Source of the DNA: Planctomycetota bacterium
GTDB taxonomy: Bacteria > Planctomycetota > Brocadiia > SM23-32
Reading direction: 5' to 3'
NCBI GenBank assembly: GCA_018400625.1
Contig: JAGYMJ010000374.1
Location: 1 to 6,027 of the forward strand
DNA: 6,027 bases
Numbering within the stretch: the stretch's first letter is position 1; every line of letters begins with the position of its first letter. The notes beneath the pieces were generated by a model. That model was not told where the DNA came from and searched no databases. It was given only the letters and a program-made list of their open reading frames with translations. The translations under genes and the position numbers were made by a program. This document shows positions 1 through 6,027 of this stretch, one piece after another.

Positions 1-4
1 CACC

Positions 5-96
5 GGCACAGGGCACGGTGGGGGAACAACGTGGTTCACTGAGGACTTACGGCGCAGGGCACGGTGGTGATGCCACCGTTTTCACTGGGGACTTAC
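5..96. repeat. Imperfect tandem duplication, two 46-bp units
   Basis: Two adjacent 46-bp copies lie at 5-50 and 51-96. Aligned by eye without gaps they match at 35 of 46 positions. Identity is concentrated in the first 17 bases (shared core GCAGGGCACGGTGG, or its one-base variant) and in the last 16 (TTCACTG then GGACTTAC). The middle 18-30 of the unit is diverged. The unit length is not a multiple of three, so it is not a coding repeat. It sits just beyond the stop codon of the minus-strand lipoprotein gene and runs to the window edge, so the array may have further copies to the left. Its nature (dispersed intergenic repeat, remnant of a small mobile element, or a simple local duplication) cannot be decided from this window. 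Confidence 0.8.
61..79. other. Perfect 7-bp hairpin inside repeat unit 2
   Basis: ACGGTGG at 61-67 pairs perfectly with CCACCGT at 73-79 around the 5-nt loop TGATG. It begins 38 bp past the lipoprotein stop codon, so it could form at the 3' end of the minus-strand transcript. No T-run follows it on either strand, so it is not a canonical intrinsic terminator. It may protect the mRNA end or simply be part of the repeat. The equivalent right arm in unit 1 has decayed, so only unit 2 forms this structure. Confidence 0.5.
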
Positions 97-116
97 AAAA
101 AATCAGCAAGCAAGAA

Positions 117-869
117 TTAGTCGGTTGATTCATTCACCTCTTGATCTTCCGTCTCTTCTTCTAACTCTTCTGTTTGGTCCTCATCCTCTATTTCTTCACT
201 TGAATCGTCTTCTTCGGTTTCCATTTCATCATCCGCACCTTCTTTTTCCTCTTCGATGGGGGCTGGGGCTTCTTCTGGTGTTTTCAGGGCTTCGAAGGGA
301 TATTGGATCGCAAATTGGATTTTTTCATTTAATTTATCAAGGATTTCACTCATATCAACGGTGAGCACTTCACGATGTTTTTCCAGGGTTTCAGCCGCCG
401 ATTTCTGCAACACTTCAAAATAGACTGGGTCTAAGGTTAGTCGAGCCATAGCATACACCGTTCCTTCGCCATTGAGTTCACCCCGTTCATCAATCCATCT
501 CTGGTCAATTTCCCCTCTCAAAAGTGTCTGGGCTTGAAAATGTTCCTTAAAGTTCGTCATGTATCCTTCCGCTTTGTCCAGATCAAAGGCTTCTTGATTT
601 TCATCAATAAATTGTTCCATAAAATCTGCTGCATATTCTCCACGGGCTTTTCTAAGGTTGGTTCTTGCTCTTAAGGAGGCTGCTGCCTGTAAGACCTTTT
701 GATCGCCTAACGCGGCATGTGCTTTCCCAACACCGGCTAAATATTTGTCCTGTACATCCCTGATAGTTGGGGAGTCTTCTTGAGCCCATCTTGGAGGAGC
801 GGCACAACCGGCAAATAAAAGAGCAAAAACGGCACAAAAGGCTGACAATATCAGAAACTTTTTACACAT
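117..869 (-). CDS. Outer-membrane lipoprotein with LPP20-like domain and acidic tail
   Basis: This is a 250-residue lipoprotein of unknown exact function. Residues 1-22 form a type II signal peptide: Lys3-Lys4, a hydrophobic core, then the lipobox LFAGC with the lipidated Cys at 22. Ala at +2 predicts sorting to the outer membrane. Residues about 26-155 resemble the LPP20 family: a PPRW start, YLAGVGKA near 43-50, an A-x-x-RAR-x-NL helix near 64-72, and RWIDERG followed by VYAMARL near 124-144. I recognise these motifs by eye, so the family call is moderate. Residues 199-250 are a low-complexity tail with 30 Asp/Glu among 52 residues and one Lys, probably disordered. The start is supported by AAGGAG at 876-881, six bases before the ATG. 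It lies 110 bp after the TPR gene on the same strand and has no clear promoter of its own, so co-transcription is likely. LPP20 relatives include Helicobacter Lpp20 and are often surface or envelope proteins; no enzymatic role is implied. Confidence 0.85.
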   Translation of the reverse strand: MCKKFLILSAFCAVFALLFAGCAAPPRWAQEDSPTIRDVQDKYLAGVGKAHAALGDQKVLQAAASLRARTNLRKARGEYAADFMEQFIDENQEAFDLDKAEGYMTNFKEHFQAQTLLRGEIDQRWIDERGELNGEGTVYAMARLTLDPVYFEVLQKSAAETLEKHREVLTVDMSEILDKLNEKIQFAIQYPFEALKTPEEAPAPIEEEKEGADDEMETEEDDSSEEIEDEDQTEELEEETEDQEVNESTD

Positions 870-875
870 AGTCTT

Positions 876-881
876 CTCCTT
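876..881 (-). promoter_or_regulatory. Strong ribosome binding site of the lipoprotein gene
   Basis: On the minus strand AAGGAG stands six bases before the ATG at 869-867. It fixes this start and indicates independent, efficient translation initiation despite the probable shared transcript with the upstream TPR gene. Confidence 0.8.
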
Positions 882-979
882 AATTCAAATAAAAGTAAAG
901 AAAATCGGCAACATTAACACAAACAACTCTAAGAACACTTAAAAGATACTAAAAAGCATTGAGAAAATCAAGTACTTCA

Positions 980-3900
980 TTATATTTCGGCCTCGATGGC
1001 CTCTATACTACGCTTCAGTTGATCTTCCCTTTCGGGCCAATAGCTATCTACCATATTTACTATCAATTGACGACTTTCAGGCACTCTTAGCAGATTAGGA
1101 TCGGCTTCGACCTGCTGGAAAACGAGGTCTTCTAAATCCGCCAGTGAATCCTGAAAATAGCGATCATATAAATCTTGAACCTTTTGCCCCCATTCCGGTT
1201 TTCTCAACCATCCTCCCGAAGAAAGCAAATACCAGGCAAGAACATTATGTCCCCGTTCAATATTGCCCATCTCCGCGTGGCATCTTGCCAGTGCAACCGT
1301 GGCTTCGAACTGGATTTTATCCCCTTCTGCCACCGTTTCCCCTTCGCCCGTCTGGGACATGTTTTCTGCAATAGTTTTTACTTCCCTCCAGTATCCGGCC
1401 GCCTCTTGCCAAAGTTCCAATTCTTCCGAAGCGATTGCATAATCCCTTCTGTAGTCGATATTTCTTCTTTCCTGCCCGGTCGCGGCATTTATTCTTCTTT
1501 CATAATTCAGCAGTCTCTCCGCCGAGTCTTGCACACGCGCCCATTCTTCCATAGCTCTGTAGCATTCAGCTAAAGATTCCACTGCCCTCATATGAACTCT
1601 TACGATCTCATGAATTTTATCTCCCAATTCCACTTCTTCATATTCACCTTCAGCAAGATCTGATTGTGAGATATATCCTTTTTCCACCAGTTCGTTCCAT
1701 CCTGTGCCGCCCTCTTCTAAAAGAGCAAGGGCATTATCTATGGGGAAACGTTCCAGACCATCCTGGATTATATTGACTGCTTCTCCAAATTCATCCATCT
1801 CATACAACTGTGCCGCAGTATGGATATAAACTCTCATGTTTTGCTCGGGGTCTAATTCTAAGGACAGACTTAAGTAGCGTCCTGCCTGCCTGGCGGCATA
1901 ATCTATATCGAGCCGATCGGCGTCCTCTTCTTCAAGATTCTGGCGACGTTGCAGGTAGGCATAACCAAGTAATCCGGCAGCGGATGAACTGAGATCATGC
2001 TGCCCATATTCTTCGGCGAGACTATCAACAAAGACCTCCGCTTCTTCCAACTCTCCTTTTCTTCTGTAGGCCTGGATAATGATAAAATAGGAATCAGGTA
2101 AATACTCGGCGCGTAATTCCTGGCGTTCCGGCCCTTCCAGATGCTGATTTTCGATCCCGTCAAGCAATGTCAGCGCCTTATCCGCTCCCTCATCCGCCTC
2201 GAAGGTCTCGACCCACACATTATGTATAAGTAATCGACCCCATTCCACTTTAGTCCTGACAATCCATTTATTCAGGGTTTCCAGTTCTTCAGGATCGAGG
2301 AAGTCTTTATTGTTTTCATACCAGGTGATATAATCACTGTATCTTTCACCCGCTGAGACCAGCAGTTCTCCAATTTTGTCGGTGGGGGGATCATCTTCAT
2401 TTTTTTCAAACAAATCCAGCGCAGCGAGGTAAAGGCTGTATCCGGCCCTGAATTTAGCTTCAAAATATTTGTAGTGTTCCTGCATAATACCGGCATAAAT
2501 TTCAGCCGCTTCCTCAAAATCACCTATGGCCCGCGCCACTTCCGCGGCCTGAAACTGCAGATCATCAGAACGCGGATCATCAGAAAAGTGCCGGTTGAAA
2601 TTTTCAAGAGCTGAATAGTACCTCTGACCGTCTGCCCTGAGATCAAAATCTGTAAGCCGCCCCCGTTCCACCAAGGCCCGGGTTTGCTGGAACAGGGCGC
2701 CGTAAAATTGCTGTCCATAATATGCAGCATCGGAAGCAAACTCAGCTTCGGTATGGTCACGTGCAATTTTTTCAAAACAAAGCGCTGCTTCATAGTAATA
2801 ATTATGGTTTCCGCTCACCCTGTCCGGTGATGACAGGTAATAATAAGCCAATCCCATTCTGTACCATGCTTCCGGAATCAGCGTTTCACCATAAACGTAA
2901 GGATCGCCAACCTCTAGCGCCTTCATGAAACTCGTTATGCTGTCGCGGTACCTTTCTTCCTGGAACCGGCTGACGCCTTCCGCCATATAAGTTGTAATGC
3001 CCGGGCGCACCTCGATGGGTTCGTCGAGAACTTCCCCACTCTCCTCAATCCAATCATCGATGAATTCACGGGCGTCTCTTGCCCAGCGTGTATCCGGATT
3101 GTCGGCTATTTCATTGACCTGGTCAACGGCGGTCTGATAACGTCCTCTGGCATCCCTGAGCCGCTCCCGTCCCAGCAATTCTTCACCGTTCTCCAGGGCG
3201 TCTCTTGCGGATCGGGCAATATGCCGGGCGCTGCCGACCAGAGCTTTTCCTTTTTGGATCCATGCGGCGAAAACCATGTCCATCGCATCGGCATCGGCCG
3301 TAGCGTCCGCCTCACGTTGAACTTCAGTAATCAGAGCATCGGAAGATACCACGGCCCTGTCATACATCTCCGGATCCAACTCTCCCCATTCATTACATGT
3401 TTCCGCGAGGTAAAGTCGTGCAATACGCCTGTCCCACCTGGTTGCCGGGGAATCCTCAACTTCCAGGGCGCGATTGAAATAGATGACGGCGTCGTCATAT
3501 TCTCTCATATAACGATAGCACTGACCGATTTCCCGGTAGGCCTGGTATCTTATGGTGAAATGGGAATAGCTTTCCGCAATGCCTTCATACACTGATATAG
3601 CGTTCTGAAAGGCTTGATACTGCTGCTCTTCATCACGGAACAATCGGGCATGTTCAAAAATTGCCGAACCGTAATCCATCGCAGCCTGGCCGGCCAGCCT
3701 TTGAATTTTTTGGAAATAGTTACGATCTTCATCGGTTGTAATCGCCTTTTCTAAGGTGTCGCGCAACTCTGTGAGAAATTCCGTTGCATCCTGCAGAGTG
3801 TTTTGAGCCATTTCAAACCAACGAAGGGCGCTTTTCCGGTATTCAGCCCTTTCATCCTCTTCGATGGTGGCCCGCATGCTTTCTGCAGCGTCAATGGCTA

Positions 3901-4297
3901 AATTATAGGCTAATTCTCCCTTTTCATGAAGTAAATTATGACGCTCCAACCTGTCAAGATCTTCACCGGCCTGTTCAAGGAATCTGGAATATTCATTAAT
4001 GGATCTGCTGTAAAATCTTCTTTTACTCGCAAAATCCCTTTCTTCTTCAGCCCGCCTCCCCTGTTCTCTGTATAAAGAAGCTAAACGTCTCATTGCTTCG
4101 ATGCGAACCGCTGCCGGTAAAAATTGGCGGTTTCTTGTTCTTGAAAGGTGGTCTTCGGCCAGAGAACTATATCCCTGTTTTATTAATTCCTCGGCAAAGA
4201 AAATCTCGGGGGAAATGTCAGCATAAACGGTGTTGATCGCCAGGAGAGAACAGCACAGAACGACAATCAATTTACATGTCATTTGTTTTTTATCCAT
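980..4297 (-). CDS. Large exported TPR-repeat protein
   Basis: This 1105-residue protein is almost entirely helical and repeat-built. Residues 1-26 look like a Sec signal peptide (Lys3-Lys4 and Lys9, hydrophobic 10-20, then VYA before Asp27), with no lipobox and no later membrane segment, so a soluble periplasmic location is likely. TPR-like helix pairs are visible near 34-82, 250-283 (the clearest, with YREIGQCY then YDDAVIYFNRALEV), 434-463 with 476-512, 582-612, 735-766, 826-853, 905-932, 953-980 and 998-1025. Many carry the Gly/Ala-Tyr and Ala-x-x-x-(Tyr/Phe) spacing typical of the fold. TPR arrays bind protein partners; no catalytic domain is seen. ATG 4297 is preceded by AAGGAAG (4308-4314) with 10-base spacing; Met6 is a possible alternative start. 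It is the first gene after a good promoter and precedes the lipoprotein gene, which suggests a joint envelope role. I do not recognise a named ortholog. Confidence 0.88.
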   Translation of the reverse strand: MDKKQMTCKLIVVLCCSLLAINTVYADISPEIFFAEELIKQGYSSLAEDHLSRTRNRQFLPAAVRIEAMRRLASLYREQGRRAEEERDFASKRRFYSRSINEYSRFLEQAGEDLDRLERHNLLHEKGELAYNLAIDAAESMRATIEEDERAEYRKSALRWFEMAQNTLQDATEFLTELRDTLEKAITTDEDRNYFQKIQRLAGQAAMDYGSAIFEHARLFRDEEQQYQAFQNAISVYEGIAESYSHFTIRYQAYREIGQCYRYMREYDDAVIYFNRALEVEDSPATRWDRRIARLYLAETCNEWGELDPEMYDRAVVSSDALITEVQREADATADADAMDMVFAAWIQKGKALVGSARHIARSARDALENGEELLGRERLRDARGRYQTAVDQVNEIADNPDTRWARDAREFIDDWIEESGEVLDEPIEVRPGITTYMAEGVSRFQEERYRDSITSFMKALEVGDPYVYGETLIPEAWYRMGLAYYYLSSPDRVSGNHNYYYEAALCFEKIARDHTEAEFASDAAYYGQQFYGALFQQTRALVERGRLTDFDLRADGQRYYSALENFNRHFSDDPRSDDLQFQAAEVARAIGDFEEAAEIYAGIMQEHYKYFEAKFRAGYSLYLAALDLFEKNEDDPPTDKIGELLVSAGERYSDYITWYENNKDFLDPEELETLNKWIVRTKVEWGRLLIHNVWVETFEADEGADKALTLLDGIENQHLEGPERQELRAEYLPDSYFIIIQAYRRKGELEEAEVFVDSLAEEYGQHDLSSSAAGLLGYAYLQRRQNLEEEDADRLDIDYAARQAGRYLSLSLELDPEQNMRVYIHTAAQLYEMDEFGEAVNIIQDGLERFPIDNALALLEEGGTGWNELVEKGYISQSDLAEGEYEEVELGDKIHEIVRVHMRAVESLAECYRAMEEWARVQDSAERLLNYERRINAATGQERRNIDYRRDYAIASEELELWQEAAGYWREVKTIAENMSQTGEGETVAEGDKIQFEATVALARCHAEMGNIERGHNVLAWYLLSSGGWLRKPEWGQKVQDLYDRYFQDSLADLEDLVFQQVEADPNLLRVPESRQLIVNMVDSYWPEREDQLKRSIEAIEAEI

Positions 4298-4307
4298 TTC
4301 TCACAAT

Positions 4308-4314
4308 CTTCCTT
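4308..4314 (-). promoter_or_regulatory. Ribosome binding site of the TPR gene
   Basis: AAGGAAG on the minus strand lies ten bases before the ATG at 4297-4295. The spacing is slightly long for that Met and would be too long for an internal start at Met6, so it favours the longer start. Confidence 0.6.
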
Positions 4315-4350
4315 GAAATATATGAAAATATTAGTTAAACTCGTTATTTT

Positions 4351-4379
4351 ATTATACACTTTTCATATTAAATTGCAAA
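4351..4379 (-). promoter_or_regulatory. Sigma70-type promoter for the TPR-lipoprotein operon
   Basis: Read on the minus strand, TATAAT (4356-4351) is a perfect -10 box. Seventeen bases upstream lies TTTGCA (4379-4374), matching the -35 consensus at four of six positions; shifting by one gives TTGCAA with a 16-bp spacer, also four of six. Transcription would start near 4344-4346, leaving a leader of about 47 bases before the TPR gene. The region is very AT-rich, so chance matches are a concern, but the perfect -10, the spacing and the location agree. Confidence 0.55.
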
Positions 4380-4401
4380 TTACTATTTTTCAGAGAATAT
4401 T

Positions 4402-5856
4402 ATGGCTGCAAAATCGTTAACGGTAGGTTTTGGAGAAGCGGATATTACGCCGCCAAAGGAAAGAACTGTAGCGCTTGCCGGACAATATTACAGTCGGGTG
4501 GCTGAAGGTATTCATTCGCCCCTCAAAGTCGTCGTTCTTTTGCTTGAACAGAATAACCATCACAGTCTCATGATAAGTTTTGATGTGGTTAATCTGGCGG
4601 TGGGATTTTGCAACGAAATTAAGGAGCGTACAGCCGATCATTTCAACTGTTTGTCGCCCGATAAAATAACTATAAACACAATCCATACCCATAGTGCACC
4701 TTTAGTGTCACCTCCTAAAGATTGGATGGAAACAGTCCCCGATGCCATTTCTTTTCAGGAGTATCGGGGTTTACTTATCGAGAAAACTCTTGAAGCCGCT
4801 TCCCGTGCATTCAGAGAAAAACAGGTGGCCGGTCTGGCCCATAACCTGCAACATGCCGCTGTCGGGCATTGTCGCCGGGCGGTATATTCCGACGGTACCG
4901 CGGAGATGTATGGTGATACGGGACGGGAGGATTTTGTCGGTATGGAGGGGGGGGGAGACGCGGGTGTGGAATTAATGTATTTCTACGATAAAAATCAACA
5001 GCCCTTCGGGGCCATTGTCAATGCAGCCTGCCCGTCTCAGGTGATGGAGGCTACGAGGGTCATCTCCTCCGATTACATGGGCACGCTCCGTGAAAAGCTT
5101 AAAAGCCGGTATGGTGAAAATTTCCGAACACTTTGCCAGATCAGCGCCGCCGGATGCCAAAGTCCCCGCGATCTTGTACGTCATTATAAGGGGGGCTTGG
5201 ATTTTTGGAGCGAAGCTGGTGTTGAAGTGGTTTCCGACAGGCTGCTTGCCGCCGTTGAAAAAGGGGGTGAGGAGGGGAATAAGTGCATCAATTATGATCC
5301 GGTGTTCAGGCACAATTCCCCAAAGATTTCTTTACCAAGACGCCGCGTTTCTTATTCCGAGTTTGTTGGGGCTGAAAAAGAGCTGAAACGTCTCGTAAAT
5401 ATACAAGATGAAGAAACGGCGTATGCCGATTTTTGCAGTCATTTACTTCGTAATGAGAATATGCCTGATAATCCCGGTCCCTACGACAGCAAACTTCATC
5501 ATTTTGTCAAAATTAAAAGTCATCAAGCCGCCATTAAACGTTATAAGGATCAGGACGCCCGGCCTTTTGTTGATATTGACTTTCATTGTATCAGGGTCGG
5601 TGAAGCGGTTCTTGTCACTAACCCGTTCGAGTTGTTTCTTGAATACGGTCACCGGATAAAAGCCCGCAGCAGCGCTCCGCAAACATTTGTGATCCAGTTG
5701 TCAAATGGCAGCTACGGCTATTTACCGACAAAAAATGCCGAGGAGCATGGCGGATATGGCGGGCAAGTGATTAATGGGCAAATTGGTTCCGATGGAGGGG
5801 CGAAACTTGTCGATGAAACCGTATCAGCCATATATAATGTCTTTCAATCGGACTAG
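4402..5856 (+). CDS. Neutral/alkaline ceramidase N-terminal-domain family hydrolase, divergent subfamily
   Basis: This 484-residue protein has no signal peptide or membrane segment, so it should be cytoplasmic. Family marks in order are VGFGEADITPP (8-18), IHSPL (37-41), SFDVV (59-63), IHTHSAP (94-100), NAACPSQV (207-214) with ISSDYMG (221-227), AAGCQSPRD (249-257), NPFELF (407-412) and SNGSYGYLPT (434-443). Neutral ceramidases are zinc amidases that cleave the N-acyl bond of ceramide. HTH, Glu410 and Tyr440 plausibly match their metal site, and Ser254 their nucleophile. The usual His after the Cys/Ala of the second metal motif is absent (Cys210-Pro211), and Cys252 stands where G-D-x-S-P enzymes have Asp. 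It is shorter than classical bacterial ceramidases and lacks their C-terminal immunoglobulin-like domain. The start lies just before the conserved first strand, with only a weak AGAGA ribosome site at 4392-4396. A run of nine G lies at 4947-4955, in frame. Substrate unknown; N-acyl amide hydrolysis is only an inference. Confidence 0.85.
   Translation: MAAKSLTVGFGEADITPPKERTVALAGQYYSRVAEGIHSPLKVVVLLLEQNNHHSLMISFDVVNLAVGFCNEIKERTADHFNCLSPDKITINTIHTHSAPLVSPPKDWMETVPDAISFQEYRGLLIEKTLEAASRAFREKQVAGLAHNLQHAAVGHCRRAVYSDGTAEMYGDTGREDFVGMEGGGDAGVELMYFYDKNQQPFGAIVNAACPSQVMEATRVISSDYMGTLREKLKSRYGENFRTLCQISAAGCQSPRDLVRHYKGGLDFWSEAGVEVVSDRLLAAVEKGGEEGNKCINYDPVFRHNSPKISLPRRRVSYSEFVGAEKELKRLVNIQDEETAYADFCSHLLRNENMPDNPGPYDSKLHHFVKIKSHQAAIKRYKDQDARPFVDIDFHCIRVGEAVLVTNPFELFLEYGHRIKARSSAPQTFVIQLSNGSYGYLPTKNAEEHGGYGGQVINGQIGSDGGAKLVDETVSAIYNVFQSD
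4947..4955 (+). repeat. Nine-G homopolymer inside the ceramidase-like gene
   Basis: Nine consecutive G encode the Gly run after Glu182 (motif GMEGGGD). Family motifs continue in the same frame on both sides, so the length as read keeps the gene intact. A gain or loss of one G would shift the frame and truncate the protein after about 40% of its length. Confidence 0.85.
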
Positions 5857-5863
5857 TGATCTA

Positions 5864-5877
5864 TGACTTTTGACTTT
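5864..5877. repeat. Short tandem repeat, two copies of TGACTTT
   Basis: Two perfect adjacent copies of TGACTTT begin seven bases after the TAG stop of the ceramidase-like gene. A 7-bp duplication can arise by chance or by slippage; no function is assigned. Confidence 0.5.
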
Positions 5878-5909
5878 GTAGGTTTACGCCACAGCACATT
5901 GTCCGGCAA

Positions 5910-5941
5910 TCGCTCCCGGCGCGGAAAGCGACCGGGAGCGA
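5910..5941. other. Strong GC-rich intergenic hairpin without U-tract
   Basis: TCGCTCCCGG (5910-5919) pairs perfectly over 10 bp with CCGGGAGCGA (5932-5941). An inner 3-bp stem, CGC (5920-5922) with GCG (5928-5930), closes a GGAAA loop, leaving A5931 as a single bulge. It starts 54 bp past the stop of the ceramidase-like gene. No T-run follows on either strand, so it is not a canonical intrinsic terminator. It could act as a 3'-end stabilising structure, a factor-assisted termination site or a REP-like palindromic element. Confidence 0.65.
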
Positions 5942-5964
5942 GCTCTCGCACATCACCAATATCA

Positions 5965-5980
5965 AGTGGAAAGTACCACT
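5965..5980. other. Minor 5-bp hairpin in the 3' intergenic region
   Basis: AGTGG (5965-5969) pairs with CCACT (5976-5980) around a six-base loop. It is short enough to be a chance match and is recorded mainly because this 171-bp tail (5857-6027) otherwise holds no gene. The word TTTGTAG also occurs twice in the tail, at 5875-5881 and 6010-6016. The window then ends inside what could be the left arm of another palindrome (GAGCCC at 6018-6023). Confidence 0.25.
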
Positions 5981-6027
5981 ATCAGCCTGGCCGAAAAGGT
6001 TGTAAATGGTTTGTAGTGAGCCCTTTT

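Noticed and set aside
5..96. CRISPR array
   Set aside because: The two units abut without unique spacers of constant length, only two copies are visible, and no cas gene is present.
97..102. Intrinsic terminator for the minus-strand operon at the six-T run
   Set aside because: On the minus strand the T-run is preceded by TTGCTTGCTGA, which forms no usable stem; the hairpin at 61-79 lies after the T-run, not before it.
125..364. Plus-strand open frame opposite the lipoprotein tail
   Set aside because: It is the antisense of the acidic Glu/Asp-rich region and yields Leu/Phe/His-rich low complexity. It has no ribosome site and no recognisable domain.
870..938. Separate promoter for the lipoprotein gene
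   Set aside because: The best pair on the minus strand (TTGCCG, then TTGAAT after 17 bases) would place the transcription start at or inside the ribosome binding site, so co-transcription from upstream is more likely.
652..4000. Other open frames on both strands within the lipoprotein and TPR genes (for example 1175-1573 plus, 3221-3595 plus, 1903-2163 minus)
   Set aside because: All lie inside coherent coding sequences with domain-like helical repeats or a signal peptide, and none shows a plausible ribosome site or recognisable protein motif.
4947..4955. Frameshift at the G-run
   Set aside because: Conserved family motifs are found in the same frame before and after the run, so the gene is intact as read.
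4972..5313. Minus-strand 113-codon open frame inside the ceramidase-like gene
   Set aside because: It is antisense to conserved family motifs (CPSQV, AGCQSPRD), so the plus-strand reading is the real one.
5857..6027. tRNA or other structured RNA gene
   Set aside because: No cloverleaf, no TTCGA-type T-arm and no CCA end can be folded by eye; only isolated hairpins are present.

Overview
The window holds three genes: two on the minus strand that read as one operon, and one divergent gene on the plus strand. The type II (lipoprotein) signal peptide, the exported TPR protein and the moderate base composition point to a diderm (Gram-negative) bacterium. The ceramidase-like gene belongs to a branch I associate with environmental lineages such as Planctomycetes and Candidatus Poribacteria. 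That placement rests on recalled family motifs, not on a marker gene, so it is tentative.

Layout from left to right. Positions 5-96 carry an imperfect tandem duplication of a 46-bp unit, and the second copy contains a perfect 7-bp hairpin. Positions 117-869 (minus) encode a 250-residue lipoprotein with an LPP20-like domain and a very acidic C-terminal tail. A 110-bp AT-rich gap (870-979) follows, holding a strong ribosome binding site and a 13-codon micro-ORF whose ATG overlaps the stop of the upstream gene. Positions 980-4297 (minus) encode a 1105-residue exported protein built mostly of TPR-like helical repeats. The AT-rich divergent region 4298-4401 contains a good sigma70-type promoter for the minus-strand pair. 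Positions 4402-5856 (plus) encode a 484-residue cytoplasmic protein of the neutral/alkaline ceramidase N-terminal-domain family. The last 171 bp hold a strong GC-rich hairpin without a U-tract, a smaller hairpin and a short tandem repeat, and no gene. Every stretch over 300 bp is coding.

The TPR protein and the lipoprotein are probably co-transcribed and both are exported, which suggests an envelope-associated scaffold: a periplasmic helical-repeat protein working with a small, probably outer-membrane, lipoprotein. The ceramidase-like gene looks like an independent unit that only shares the intergenic region. Its sequence keeps the HTHS motif and the late Glu and Tyr positions of ceramidases. 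It lacks the classical second His zinc ligand and has Cys where the classical motif near the nucleophilic Ser has Asp. Its substrate is therefore unlikely to be safely inferred as ceramide. I found no mobile element, CRISPR array, RNA gene or defence system.
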